The notes under the pieces are model-generated. The model saw only the letters and a list, made by a program, of their open reading frames with translations. It searched no databases and was not told where the DNA came from. A stretch of 64,000 nucleotides of DNA from Marinobacter salsuginis. GTDB lineage: Bacteria > Pseudomonadota > Gammaproteobacteria > Pseudomonadales > Oleiphilaceae. Below, in pieces: positions 55,411 through 64,000 of the stretch (within the stretch, counting starts at the first letter, position 1; every line of letters starts with the position of its first letter). The stretch covers positions 62,001-126,000 of the forward strand of contig NZ_BGZH01000002.1 of assembly GCF_009617755.1 (NCBI RefSeq), given 5' to 3'. Position numbers and translations under genes: made by a program.

Positions 55411-58311
55411 ATGTTCAAGAAAACTCTAATAAGTCTTGCCGTGGCGTCTTCCGTTGGACTCACAGGCTGCTTTGATAGCGGCGAGACGGGGGCGAATGCC
55501 AATCCGGACTACCAGATTGAAGATACGACGATTGACCGGTCGATTGTTCGTCCGATCTACAACCCTAACCCGATTGCGGAAGAGCCTGCGTTCCCGATCA
55601 ATGCCGACCTGATCCTGCTGTTGGGCGCAACCCAGAGCGCCAACTATGACTTTACAGGCCTTTCAACTGGCAACACTCCGGCAGATGACGCTGTTAACGA
55701 TCTCTCGGGTTTTTCCACTTCAGGCGCCTTTACCCTGAAGTTTGACGGTGAGCTGAATCCAGCGACCGTCATGGCAAACGCGACAGTATTTTTGCTCCCA
55801 CTTAACGTTGGCCCTGCAATTGATTCGGCTCCTGAAGCTCTTCCGAACACCAACCCGACCAGCATCGTTGCAAGTAATCCCTTTGGTCAGGGCTTGGGAC
55901 TTGAGCAGCCTAATTTCCGCGCGGACCCTGTAAGTGTTGATGGCGGCACAAACAACGCTATCCGCGTTGTTCCGCTTGAACCTTTGACTGAAGGTCAGAA
56001 ATACCTGGTTGTTGTCACTGACGACGTCCAGGGTGCAAACGGTAAGCCAATTGAGCGTTCCGTTCAGGATGTCGCTCTAGCAGATGGCGTGCTGGGCAAC
56101 CCCGCACTAGGCAACGTGAAAACCATTCTGCAGACTGCTGACCAGCTGGCGAACGGATTCCTTGCTCAGATGCAGACAGGCTCTGAATCTGCGCTGGCTT
56201 ACACATTCACAACCAACTCTGACACTGACGTTCTTCGGGCGATGATGGCGCCGGCGGCATATGCGTCGGGACTGGGGCAAAAGATTGGCTTCACTGCCCA
56301 ATTGAAAGCAATCAGAGACAACTACCCCACTCTCAACTTCTCCCAACTTACAACAAAGCTTGGTGAAATCACCGAGATTGCCGGTCAACTCGGCGCTGGC
56401 CAACTTGACCCTTCAACTCTGAGTGCGCAAGAAATCGCCGCCGTTACGGCATTGTCTAACGTGCAAGATGTGTTGACGGCTGACGGAACACAGACTCCGC
56501 AGACGACGCTTACGCAGGCCATTGTTCCGGAAATCGGGGACACGATTCACTTGCCAGTACCACGCCCTTCGTTCTTCTATCCGAAAACTGAGGCGGCAGA
56601 TCTGGCAACCATTCAGGGTCTGGCAGCACAAGATCCTACAAACCCAATTGCACAGGCGGCAGCCCAGGTTCAAGTACATCAGGGCGCGATCACCCTGCCC
56701 TACTACCAGAGTCTTCCTGGCGAAACCGGAGCCGGAATTGTCACAGGCAGCTGGACAGGCAACACAAGCATGGAAGCTGGCCTGAATGAGAATCTGACTC
56801 CGGGAGACACAATTTTCTCCTTCCTTCGTGATATCGACGGCACACTGAACGTGAATGGCTACTTCCCATTCCCGCAGAAAAAAGCCGATACTACTGTACC
56901 AGTCGTGGTGTTTAATCCTTCAACGGATTCGCGCCCAGCGTCTTGCGTTGATCAAGACCCAACGGGAGGATTTAAGCCCAACGGCGTAACTATTTTCCAG
57001 CATGGCATTACCGTAGATCGGAGTGTCTCAATGCTGCCCGCCATTCTGTTGGCACAAAGTGCCTGCCAAACGGTTGTAGCAATCGATCAGCCTCTGCACG
57101 GGCTTGCTGGAGCGAGCGTAGGCAGGGTTGCTGGCCTATCAGAGCTCGACGAAGAGACTTTGACAACCACCGTACAGGCTACGATTCAGGGACTTGAGGC
57201 GCAGAACAATCCAGCCCTCGCACCCGTCATCGCACAACTCAATGCGCTGATTTCTGCTGACTACATCGGCGAGCGACACTTTGGGTATACCGCAAATGCA
57301 TCTCTGCAGCCGGTACCAGCCCCTCTGGCAGACATCTCATCAGGTAGCCTGTTTATCAATCCTCTCAATATGATGAACAGCCGCGATAACCTGCGTCAGG
57401 GCGTCGTTGATCTCCTTAACGTGGCAGCGTCAATCCAAACCTTTGACATTAATGGCGACTATCAACCCTTTGATCTCGTTGGTCCGGGAATCAATGTGAA
57501 CTTCATTGGTCACTCCCTCGGCGGTATTTCTGGAACCGTTTTCTCAGCGTTGGCTAACAGCAGCCTGAACGGGGTGCTGAATCAGACCTATCAGGATGCC
57601 GGGGCTCCCCTTAATAACTTTACGTTCCCGACCCTTGGCTCGGTTGTTCTGCACAACACGAGCGGCCAAGTAACTCGCCTGATTGAGAACTCACCGGCCT
57701 TCTCCGGCCAAGTTCTTGGTGGACTGGCTAATGCAGGTGTAACCCAGGGAACCTCTGCTTTCGAGAGCTTCTTCTACGTGTTCCAGTCAATCTCTGATGC
57801 TGGTGATCCAGTGAACTTTGCCAAGTCTCTTGGCGCCTCCACTGGAAACCTGCTTGTCACTGAGGTGGTTGGAGACAGCACCGTACCGAACGAAGCTAAC
57901 GTTAATCCACTCAGCCCCGCATTCTCCGCACCGCTGACTGGCACGGAGCCTCTGATGGCACTGCTGGATCTGGGAGCAGGCGGAACCAATCTTGCCGATG
58001 GAGCTGACCTGAACCTCCTTCAGAGCGAAGACGTCTCTGGGGCTTCAGCCACTCCGGTCGCAGTATTCTTTGACGGCAGCAACCCGTGCTCTACCGCCAA
58101 TCACGGTACTTTTGTAGCGCCTCAAGCGCCAAATGATGCTTGCCCGGGTGGGTTTGCCGTTACCAGTGACGCCTTTACGGTAATGGTCACGCAAACAGCG
58201 CAAGCTCTGAGCGGCGGCAACGTGCCAGCTTCCCCCAACAACATCGATGCACTGGGAACCAGTCCGACTCTGGCCAACGCACTCGATCAGGACGAGCAGG
58301 CTGCTCCGTAA
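55411..58311 (+). CDS. VolA/Pla-1/cef-family lipase lipoprotein
   Basis: The 966-residue precursor has a lipoprotein signal with the lipobox LTGC (Cys at residue 20), followed by FDSGETG. A bacterial-Ig-like N-terminal region (AFTLKFDGELNPATVMANAT, VVPLEPLTEGQKYLVVVTDD) precedes an alpha/beta-hydrolase domain with the nucleophile motif NFIGHSLGGISG (Ser about residue 702). The C-terminus has acid and His residues around NHGTFVAP. This matches surface-exposed phospholipase/lysophospholipid lipases of Vibrio and Pla-1/cef enzymes, which free fatty acids outside the cell. A terminator follows the stop. Confidence 0.85.
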   Translation: MFKKTLISLAVASSVGLTGCFDSGETGANANPDYQIEDTTIDRSIVRPIYNPNPIAEEPAFPINADLILLLGATQSANYDFTGLSTGNTPADDAVNDLSGFSTSGAFTLKFDGELNPATVMANATVFLLPLNVGPAIDSAPEALPNTNPTSIVASNPFGQGLGLEQPNFRADPVSVDGGTNNAIRVVPLEPLTEGQKYLVVVTDDVQGANGKPIERSVQDVALADGVLGNPALGNVKTILQTADQLANGFLAQMQTGSESALAYTFTTNSDTDVLRAMMAPAAYASGLGQKIGFTAQLKAIRDNYPTLNFSQLTTKLGEITEIAGQLGAGQLDPSTLSAQEIAAVTALSNVQDVLTADGTQTPQTTLTQAIVPEIGDTIHLPVPRPSFFYPKTEAADLATIQGLAAQDPTNPIAQAAAQVQVHQGAITLPYYQSLPGETGAGIVTGSWTGNTSMEAGLNENLTPGDTIFSFLRDIDGTLNVNGYFPFPQKKADTTVPVVVFNPSTDSRPASCVDQDPTGGFKPNGVTIFQHGITVDRSVSMLPAILLAQSACQTVVAIDQPLHGLAGASVGRVAGLSELDEETLTTTVQATIQGLEAQNNPALAPVIAQLNALISADYIGERHFGYTANASLQPVPAPLADISSGSLFINPLNMMNSRDNLRQGVVDLLNVAASIQTFDINGDYQPFDLVGPGINVNFIGHSLGGISGTVFSALANSSLNGVLNQTYQDAGAPLNNFTFPTLGSVVLHNTSGQVTRLIENSPAFSGQVLGGLANAGVTQGTSAFESFFYVFQSISDAGDPVNFAKSLGASTGNLLVTEVVGDSTVPNEANVNPLSPAFSAPLTGTEPLMALLDLGAGGTNLADGADLNLLQSEDVSGASATPVAVFFDGSNPCSTANHGTFVAPQAPNDACPGGFAVTSDAFTVMVTQTAQALSGGNVPASPNNIDALGTSPTLANALDQDEQAAP

Positions 58312-58331
58312 GGACTGGCTTCTGTCTACCA

Positions 58332-58360
58332 AGCCCCGGCATCGCCGGGGCTTTTTTTTT
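58332..58360 (+). terminator. Rho-independent terminator of the lipase gene
   Basis: AGCCCCGGC-ATC-GCCGGGGCT followed by nine T residues is a textbook terminator about 20 bases past the stop. Confidence 0.93.
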
Positions 58361-58614
58361 GGACGATGCCCGACATGGATCAGACACGAACAATCAATAT
58401 TCCGAACAGCCCACACGTCCCACAACTCATGCGTCGATTTCAGCGGCTCACGTTTTCTAGAGAAGTTCTTATCATGAGGCTTGTTAACGGCCCTCAGCTG
58501 ACCAGCGAAGGGGGTGGTGTCGGGCAGGATAGGCAGTAAAGGCGTGGAGATTTCAGGCGTTGCGAGAGCTTAGATGGCACTGCCATTTGTTCTCAACGAC
58601 ATGACCAATAGCAA
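58361..58614. other. Gene-free stretch between two convergent terminators
   Basis: I see no gene or clear regulatory element between the lipase terminator and the acylase terminator. Confidence 0.5.
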
Positions 58615-58649
58615 CGAAAAACGCCGCACTTGTTAGGGTGCGGCGTTTT
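58615..58649 (-). terminator. Rho-independent terminator of the acylase gene
   Basis: AACGCCGCAC and GTGCGGCGTT form a perfect stem; on the minus strand it is followed by TTTTTCG. Confidence 0.85.
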
Positions 58650-58665
58650 CATAGTGGACTGTTTC

Positions 58666-61338
58666 TCAATCCGAAGAAATAACAGTCTGACCTTGTGGCA
58701 ACAGATTCGCCTGAATGTCCTCTTCCGTGAAGAACAGTTGGCGGAACTCCTTGTTGGAATACTGTTCACTTTGATCACTGAAGAAAGGTGACATGGAGTC
58801 TGTGGACTGCGAATAACTCACAAGGCCATAAGCCTCCGGACCGTTGTCCGTGAACTCCAGACCAAAATGCCAACTAGTACCTCTGGCCATCAACCAGCCA
58901 TCAATGCCATCCGTTCCGTCAGACAATCCGGCAGTATTGTCGATCGTTGACGGTGCAATCCGCGGGAAACGCGTGTCTTCCAGGAACGGATCCGTCACCA
59001 CACCGATCGCGTTGAACGCTCCATCTATGTTGCCGTCACCACCGTGCCAGGGAATTGGCTGAGTCTGGAACACTGGTGTCGCGCCGGAGCCTGGGGCCAC
59101 GCCACCGGAAGCGCGGTAATACTGAAGGCTTCCAAGGGCATCAGTCGGCAAAATTCCCTGAGATTGCAGAGCAGCCACACCATCGGAAAGCGCCAGAAGC
59201 ATCGTGTCGCTTGCTGTCCCTGCGTTCGTTTCTGAGGGATCCGCAGGCGTGCCTACCGGATCAGCCGGGCTGAAAGGCGTCGTCAGATCTGAGTCCAGTT
59301 CGTTGCGATAATTAGCCATGAAAACACGGAAGATATGAGCACCGACGCTATCCCGGTTGTATAGCCCATCCCAGTTGCTCAGAGACTGACACCAGGACGA
59401 CAAATCGACACCGTTCACCGCGGTGGTGCCGATGGCATCACAGCGCTGCAGAAGCTCCGGGAGGAACTGTTCTGCATACCATGCCCGGTTGTTCCAGATC
59501 ACACCAATAAGTTCTTCCGCGCTGAACTTGCCATCCTGCCCTGCTGGTAGCGGCGCGTCCGGGAAGCCAGGATCCATCAGATTCTGCAGCATCTTGATGC
59601 CCAGGCGCGTACGGGGATTGATAGGCGCCTTTTCATCACCAAACAGAGGTGAAAAGCCTGTCAGGAACTCGTCCGGATTGGTTGACCAGTAACTGCTGTT
59701 GGAGTTCTGCACCCAGTCCGATCTTACCAGCTTCGGCTTCTGGTCATAGGGAACCAGAGGACCACATGCTGTCTCAACCCAGTCCTCCTGGGAAAGCCTG
59801 CCATCCAGTAGTGTCACGCCTTGATCAAATAGACCGGCATAAGCGTCGCTACTCGCTCTTCTCAAATTAACGAGGGCGATAGCTTTTTCGGAGAGATTTG
59901 GTACCGAACTGCTGTCAATGTAGAACGCATTACCCTGGTCATCAGCGTAGGTAGTATTGGTCCAGAGGGTCGACCCACAGTTCTGGAAGACACTCTGGAA
60001 CTCTTCAAGGTTGCTGGCTCGGCTCATGCCCAACCAGGTGTCCAGAAGACCGCCCGTGTTGGCATTGGCATCACGATAGGTGTGAGCAACCATTGAAGAC
60101 GCGTTCAGGGCACCGTTGTCACCCCAGGCTGGCAGCTGATTGCTGACGGCATTGGCGGCGATCATGGGACCATACTCGGAGAAATAGAAGGTTCTCTCCA
60201 GCACAACAGGTTGCGGCATCCCCATGTCGACCTCGATTTGATAGGTCTCAGTGGTGATCGGCTTTTCAACCCCGTCCTTCACGTATGTCAGGAATTCTCC
60301 ATCATCCTTCAGCACCAGCTCATACCAGGTAAAGCGGCGACTGGTCGTAACCGTGTGAGACCAGGCAAGATTCTCGTTGAAATTGATCAGCGGAATTGCC
60401 GTACCCAGCAGTCCAGCGCCATGAACATTCAGATAACCCGGCACGGTCATCTGAACCTCGTAGAGGCGCCGATGTCCTGTGTAAGGGAAATGGGGGTTCG
60501 CCAACAGAGCGCCCCGTCCCTGCTCGGTCAACTCGCTACCAATACCCCACGCGTTGCTGGCAAGGCCCATATCCGCGAAATTGGTCTGTGATCTCGCGCC
60601 GGCCTCTGCGGTAGCCACAACGCTTTTGAGTAGGTTGTTTACTTCCTCAGCATTGGTCACCGAGCTTACTGGTGTAGGTGCAGGACTCGCTGTTGGTGGG
60701 ACTGCGAGGAACACGGCCCCCGTCGCGAATAACGCACCGCTCGCGTACTGGCCGACAATGCGATAATGGGCCAGCAGATCCACCGGAGTTATCGGCTGCA
60801 CCCATTCCTGATCCGCACACTCTGCCGGGAACTGGGAGGCATCGGTTTCGTTAACGTAGCGGTTATACCCCTCCGTAAAGCCCTCAATAAGCGCACGGCT
60901 CTCCGGGCTTAACGTGGGGAACTCGGCCTCAGCGCCTGCGTATATCTGTTGGGCCTTGAAGCTGAAGTCATTGACGACATTGATACCGACGCCAAATCCT
61001 GCATCCGGCCCCGGTCCAAAATACTTCGCCCTTTCGCTTCGGGCCTTGACGACGGCCTCCGCCAGCATACAGACGTTGTCCTGAGCCTGAGCGTATCCGT
61101 GCCCGAACGCGGCAGATTTCAGGTCATCAGCAACAATGTGAGGAACGCCACCCGTTGTTCGACGAATGGTTGCCTCAAGCTGACCATCCGAAGGAAAGAG
61201 ATTGGGATCCACCTCAGCCTGTGAGGGTCCAGAAGAGTCATTGTCGCTGTCAAAACAACCCGCCAGCAAGGTACTGCCAAGCAGGGCGACAGTGAGACTG
61301 AGGGCATGTCTGCCACTCGGTGTTTTCCTGAGCTTCAT
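58666..61338 (-). CDS. Penicillin acylase family Ntn-hydrolase lipoprotein (PvdQ-like)
   Basis: The 890-residue precursor starts at ATG 61338 (AAGGAAA upstream) and has the lipobox LAGC (Cys about residue 28), followed by FDSDNDSS. The N-terminal alpha-chain has IRRTTGGVPHIVADDLKSAA and FGHGYAQAQDNVCMLAEAVV. The autocatalytic site is at GLASNAWGIGSELTEQGRG, where Ser (about residue 261) becomes the beta-chain N-terminus, then LLANPHFPYTGHRRLYEVQM and NENLAWSHTVTTSRRFTWYE. Relatives cleave amides such as acyl-homoserine lactones, aculeacin or beta-lactams. The actual substrate is unknown. It converges on the lipase gene. Confidence 0.85.
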   Translation of the reverse strand: MKLRKTPSGRHALSLTVALLGSTLLAGCFDSDNDSSGPSQAEVDPNLFPSDGQLEATIRRTTGGVPHIVADDLKSAAFGHGYAQAQDNVCMLAEAVVKARSERAKYFGPGPDAGFGVGINVVNDFSFKAQQIYAGAEAEFPTLSPESRALIEGFTEGYNRYVNETDASQFPAECADQEWVQPITPVDLLAHYRIVGQYASGALFATGAVFLAVPPTASPAPTPVSSVTNAEEVNNLLKSVVATAEAGARSQTNFADMGLASNAWGIGSELTEQGRGALLANPHFPYTGHRRLYEVQMTVPGYLNVHGAGLLGTAIPLINFNENLAWSHTVTTSRRFTWYELVLKDDGEFLTYVKDGVEKPITTETYQIEVDMGMPQPVVLERTFYFSEYGPMIAANAVSNQLPAWGDNGALNASSMVAHTYRDANANTGGLLDTWLGMSRASNLEEFQSVFQNCGSTLWTNTTYADDQGNAFYIDSSSVPNLSEKAIALVNLRRASSDAYAGLFDQGVTLLDGRLSQEDWVETACGPLVPYDQKPKLVRSDWVQNSNSSYWSTNPDEFLTGFSPLFGDEKAPINPRTRLGIKMLQNLMDPGFPDAPLPAGQDGKFSAEELIGVIWNNRAWYAEQFLPELLQRCDAIGTTAVNGVDLSSWCQSLSNWDGLYNRDSVGAHIFRVFMANYRNELDSDLTTPFSPADPVGTPADPSETNAGTASDTMLLALSDGVAALQSQGILPTDALGSLQYYRASGGVAPGSGATPVFQTQPIPWHGGDGNIDGAFNAIGVVTDPFLEDTRFPRIAPSTIDNTAGLSDGTDGIDGWLMARGTSWHFGLEFTDNGPEAYGLVSYSQSTDSMSPFFSDQSEQYSNKEFRQLFFTEEDIQANLLPQGQTVISSD

Positions 61339-61455
61339 AGTGTTTTCCTTGTATTTGTTCACTACGTTTTCACCATGTCCGGTGACATCTATAAAATTAG
61401 CAGAGCCCTCCTTTTCAGCCAGACAAAACTGAACACTTATTCACGTTATTTTCTT

Positions 61456-62577
61456 CTAAAGAAACTGATCATTATCAGCCCCAAGCATTTTCCCGATCCG
61501 GGACGTTTGCGATGGCGTTTTTTCAAACTTTATCGGGAATCCGATCTGCGGCTGCTGAGTGCCGTCTCCCCGGTCAACTCCAATCACCATATCCCGCGCT
61601 TTAAGTTGTGGATGCTTGGCCGCCTCCGAGATCGTTAGAACCGGCTCCACGCAGGCGTCCTGGTCGGCAAAGATCTCCTGCCACTCGGCCAGCGGTTTCG
61701 CAGCAATTTTTGCCTTGATGGCGGCTTTAAGTTGCTGCTGATGCTCGGGCTTCTGGCTCATGGCCAGGCTTTTCATATCGGAAATACCGAGGGTGTCGCA
61801 CAGGCGGGCGGAGAATTGGGGTTCGAGGCTGCCTACCGAGAGCCAGCGACCGTCGCTGGTCTGGTAGTAGTCGTAGAATGAGCCGCCGTTGAGCAATGCG
61901 CTCTCCGGCTTCTGCTCCTGGCCACCAGCCAGGCAGGCGGCCCCGGCCATGGCGTTCAAAGCGAAGGCGGCGTCGGTCATGCTGATATCAACAAACTGCC
62001 CTTCTCCGGTCTGCTGTCGATGGATAACAGCGGCCAGAATGCCCATGACGGCGTGGTGTGAACCGCCGGCCACATCCGCAATCTGGATACCCATCGGCGG
62101 CGGCCCGCTGTCAGCCCGGCCGCAGTGACTGCTTACTCCAGCCAGGGAGAGATAGTTGATGTCGTGGCCCGCTCGATCCTTGTAGGGGCCGGTCTGGCCA
62201 TAGCCGGTGATGGAGCAATAGATCAGGCGAGGGTTTACCGACTTGAGGGCTTCATAGCCGATACCAAGCCGATCCATCACTCCCGGCCGGAATTGCTCAA
62301 CGACAACGTCATAGTCCTTGACCAATTCCAGAACCTTCTCCCGGCTGCCCTCCTCTTTAAGGTTAAGCCCGAGCGACTTCTTGCCACGGTTCAGAAACCC
62401 GTGGGCCGTGCTCACGCCGGCATCGTGGGGTGGCATTACCCGGGTCAGATCCACTCGGTCCGGTGCCTCCACACGCAATACATCTGCCCCCATGTCCGCC
62501 AACAGCATGGTGGCGTAGGGGCCGGGCAACAAGGTGCTGAAATCCAGAACTTTCAGCGAAGTCAGAGGACCCGCCAT
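61456..62577 (-). CDS. Alpha-methylacyl-CoA racemase-like CaiB/BaiF protein
   Basis: The 373-residue protein starts at ATG 62577 with AGGAGA. It has LKVLDFSTLLPGPYATMLLA, DMGADVLRVEAPDRVDLTRV, EQFRPGVMDRLGIGYEALK, LIYCSITGYGQTGPY and the catalytic AGHDINYLSLAGVSS (Asp about 139), plus IADVAGGSHHAVMGILAAVI. These are AMACR features; it would invert 2-methylacyl-CoA thioesters from branched or isoprenoid acids so that beta-oxidation can proceed. It is divergent from an AraC regulator. Confidence 0.85.
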   Translation of the reverse strand: MAGPLTSLKVLDFSTLLPGPYATMLLADMGADVLRVEAPDRVDLTRVMPPHDAGVSTAHGFLNRGKKSLGLNLKEEGSREKVLELVKDYDVVVEQFRPGVMDRLGIGYEALKSVNPRLIYCSITGYGQTGPYKDRAGHDINYLSLAGVSSHCGRADSGPPPMGIQIADVAGGSHHAVMGILAAVIHRQQTGEGQFVDISMTDAAFALNAMAGAACLAGGQEQKPESALLNGGSFYDYYQTSDGRWLSVGSLEPQFSARLCDTLGISDMKSLAMSQKPEHQQQLKAAIKAKIAAKPLAEWQEIFADQDACVEPVLTISEAAKHPQLKARDMVIGVDRGDGTQQPQIGFPIKFEKTPSQTSRIGKMLGADNDQFL

Positions 62578-62772
62578 GATAATCTCCTTTTTATTCTCAG
62601 GTTTACGCAAATAGCATTCGTTTCCTTCATGCTGCCCGGTTTTGCCAAGCGGGCCAACTGCCGGTTCCTTCATTCCGATTGGCCGTTTCTACCAGTGTGG
62701 CCAAACGGCTTCGGTTGCATTGTTCTGCCGGGGTTTTATGATGGGTTTCGTTTTCATGGAATGGCGAGCGTA

Positions 62773-63792
62773 ATGTCCGATCTGACGGTTTCGAAGCACT
62801 TTGTACAGGCGGCCCTTGTGGGCGCCGAGCGACTTGGTTTTGATACCCGTGAAATGCTCCGGGAAGCCGGAATCTCTCCCGACCTGCTGCGCATCGAGAT
62901 GGCGAGGGTCAGCAGTGATCAGTTCAGCCATTTGATGCAGGTGCTCTGGAACCGCATGGGAGATGAGTTCATGGGGCTGGGGCCCAGAAGGGCCCGAACA
63001 GGAACCTTTGCCACCATGTGCGCGTTGGTGATTGACTGCCCCAATCTGGAATCTGTATACCGGCAGGCCTTCCAGTTTTCCCGTCTGTTTGAACCCATGG
63101 TGTCCATGGAACTGGAGGTTGGCAAGGACAAGGCTCAGCTCGTAACCCGGATAGAGGGCGAGATCAACGATCCGAGCTTTTTCCTGCGGGAGAGTATTCT
63201 GGTGATCTGGCACCGACTGGGCAGTTGGCTCATCGGCCAACCCATCGAGCTGGAGAAGGCCGAGTTCGATTACCCTCGGCCGGCCCATGGCGACGAATAC
63301 CGGCACATTTTCCACTGCCCCCTGGCATTCGAGTCTGACAGAATCGCCCTCACCTTCGACAAGCGCTTCCTGTCTGCGCCCGTCATCCGCGACAAGCCGG
63401 AGATGCGGCAATTCCTTAAGACCTCCCCGGCAGACCTGCTATCCCGTCCGGACGAGAGTAACACCTTTACGGGACGCATTCGGGCGCTGATCGGCAGGGA
63501 TCTTTCGAAGCCGTTGCCGGATTTTGAATGGATTGCAGCGGGCCTGCATACCAGCCCGCAGACACTGCGACGCAGACTGAAGCAGGAGAATACCTCGTTC
63601 CAGGAGATCAAGGATCTGTTACGCCGGGATATGGCTATTTACTATCTGAGCCGGCAGGAACTTCCTATTAACGACATCGCCGCCAAAGTCGGTTTCACCG
63701 AACCCTCAACCTTCCATCGGGCCTTCAAGAAGTGGACCGGGGTGACGCCAGGCGCCTATCGTGAAGGCGAGCGTGGTGATCTCTCCGATTGA
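62773..63792 (+). CDS. AraC-family transcriptional regulator
   Basis: The 339-residue protein has a long N-terminal ligand-sensing domain of the arabinose-binding type-2 class (SDLTVSKHFVQAALVGAERL onward, residues about 1-190) and a C-terminal double HTH domain from about 245, with AAGLHTSPQTLRRRLKQENT and DIAAKVGFTEPSTFHRAFKK followed by WTGVTPGAYR. I choose the ATG at 62773; the ATG at 62761 gives four extra residues. It likely controls the divergent racemase-like gene, possibly in response to a lipid. Confidence 0.85.
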   Translation: MSDLTVSKHFVQAALVGAERLGFDTREMLREAGISPDLLRIEMARVSSDQFSHLMQVLWNRMGDEFMGLGPRRARTGTFATMCALVIDCPNLESVYRQAFQFSRLFEPMVSMELEVGKDKAQLVTRIEGEINDPSFFLRESILVIWHRLGSWLIGQPIELEKAEFDYPRPAHGDEYRHIFHCPLAFESDRIALTFDKRFLSAPVIRDKPEMRQFLKTSPADLLSRPDESNTFTGRIRALIGRDLSKPLPDFEWIAAGLHTSPQTLRRRLKQENTSFQEIKDLLRRDMAIYYLSRQELPINDIAAKVGFTEPSTFHRAFKKWTGVTPGAYREGERGDLSD

Positions 63793-63793
63793 C

Positions 63794-63982
63794 TCAGGCC
63801 CCCGAGGGCGCCTGAAGCGAACGGATCAGCTGCCCGAGCGTTTCGGCGATTTCCTGGGCCCTTTCCCGGTTTTCGGCCAGTTGAAGCAGTCGGGAACCAT
63901 CCCTCGGGTCATAGACCCAGCAAGTTGAGACCGTCGCCTCGCAACGCCATTCCACCCTGGGGTTGATGCCAAACACCGACAT
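63794..63982 (-). CDS. Small hypothetical protein
   Basis: The 62-residue protein (MSVFGINPRVEWRCEATVST start) ends in a helix AQEIAETLGQLIRSLQAPSG. I recognise no family. The ATG has a weak AGAGACG upstream, and its stop lies one base from the AraC stop, so the two converge tightly. The gene could begin further right, outside the window. Confidence 0.5.
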   Translation of the reverse strand: MSVFGINPRVEWRCEATVSTCWVYDPRDGSRLLQLAENRERAQEIAETLGQLIRSLQAPSGA

Positions 63983-64000
63983 CGTCTCTGTGCTTCGCAG

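Overview
The window looks like a chromosomal segment of a marine gammaproteobacterium, most likely Marinobacter or a close relative. This is inferred from gene order (rpsB-tsf-pyrH-frr-uppS-cdsA-dxr-rseP-bamA-skp-lpxD-fabZ-lpxA-lpxB-rnhB, divergent from map-glnD-dapC-yffB-dapD-dapE, the Pseudomonas-type arrangement), from protein sequences, and from marine traits such as a glucosylglycerate module and a VolA/Pla-type lipase. No database search was possible.

Region 1 (1-16,370) is accessory. It starts with the 5' part of a pyrroline-2-carboxylate reductase-like gene and a decayed tail of a proline racemase-family gene. A two-part catabolic cluster follows. One part is a class III CoA-transferase with a GH88-like hydrolase, divergent from an AMP-dependent acyl-CoA ligase. 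The other is a long leftward operon: acyl-CoA dehydrogenase, iron alcohol dehydrogenase, CoA-transferase, TRAP transporter dctPQM, and a ketoglutarate semialdehyde dehydrogenase-type enzyme. A TetR regulator lies between them, and two similar palindromes sit in the two main promoters. The region ends in a patch with a probably truncated MORN protein and a broken IS3 orfA. It abuts the 3' end of an initiator tRNA, a typical island boundary, and occupies the place where dnaE often follows rnhB.

Region 2 (16,371-39,673) is core. It holds tRNA-fMet, lipid A and outer-membrane biogenesis (lpxB, lpxA, fabZ, lpxD, skp, bamA, rseP), isoprenoid and phospholipid precursors (dxr, cdsA, uppS), translation and UMP synthesis (frr, pyrH, tsf, rpsB), then rightward map, glnD and the lysine/diaminopimelate genes dapC, dapD and dapE with yffB. 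It closes with slyX and a membrane-anchored cold-shock protein.

Region 3 (39,715-46,179) is a mix: a Clp_N/P-loop protein with a small overlapping partner, glyoxalase I, a DUF1853 protein, a ParD-like/zeta-like toxin-antitoxin pair with a large upstream palindrome, and two MDR oxidoreductases.

Region 4 (46,261-51,023) is a four-gene compatible-solute operon (glycerate kinase, phosphatase, glucosyl-3-phosphoglycerate synthase, GH13 phosphorylase) that can be read as a make-and-recover cycle for glucosylglycerate.

Region 5 (51,099-64,000) carries selO, a class I fumarase, an enoyl-CoA hydratase, a large lipase lipoprotein convergent with a penicillin-acylase-family lipoprotein, an alpha-methylacyl-CoA racemase-like gene divergent from an AraC regulator, and a small hypothetical gene at the right edge. 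No CRISPR array, rRNA gene or intact transposon was seen.
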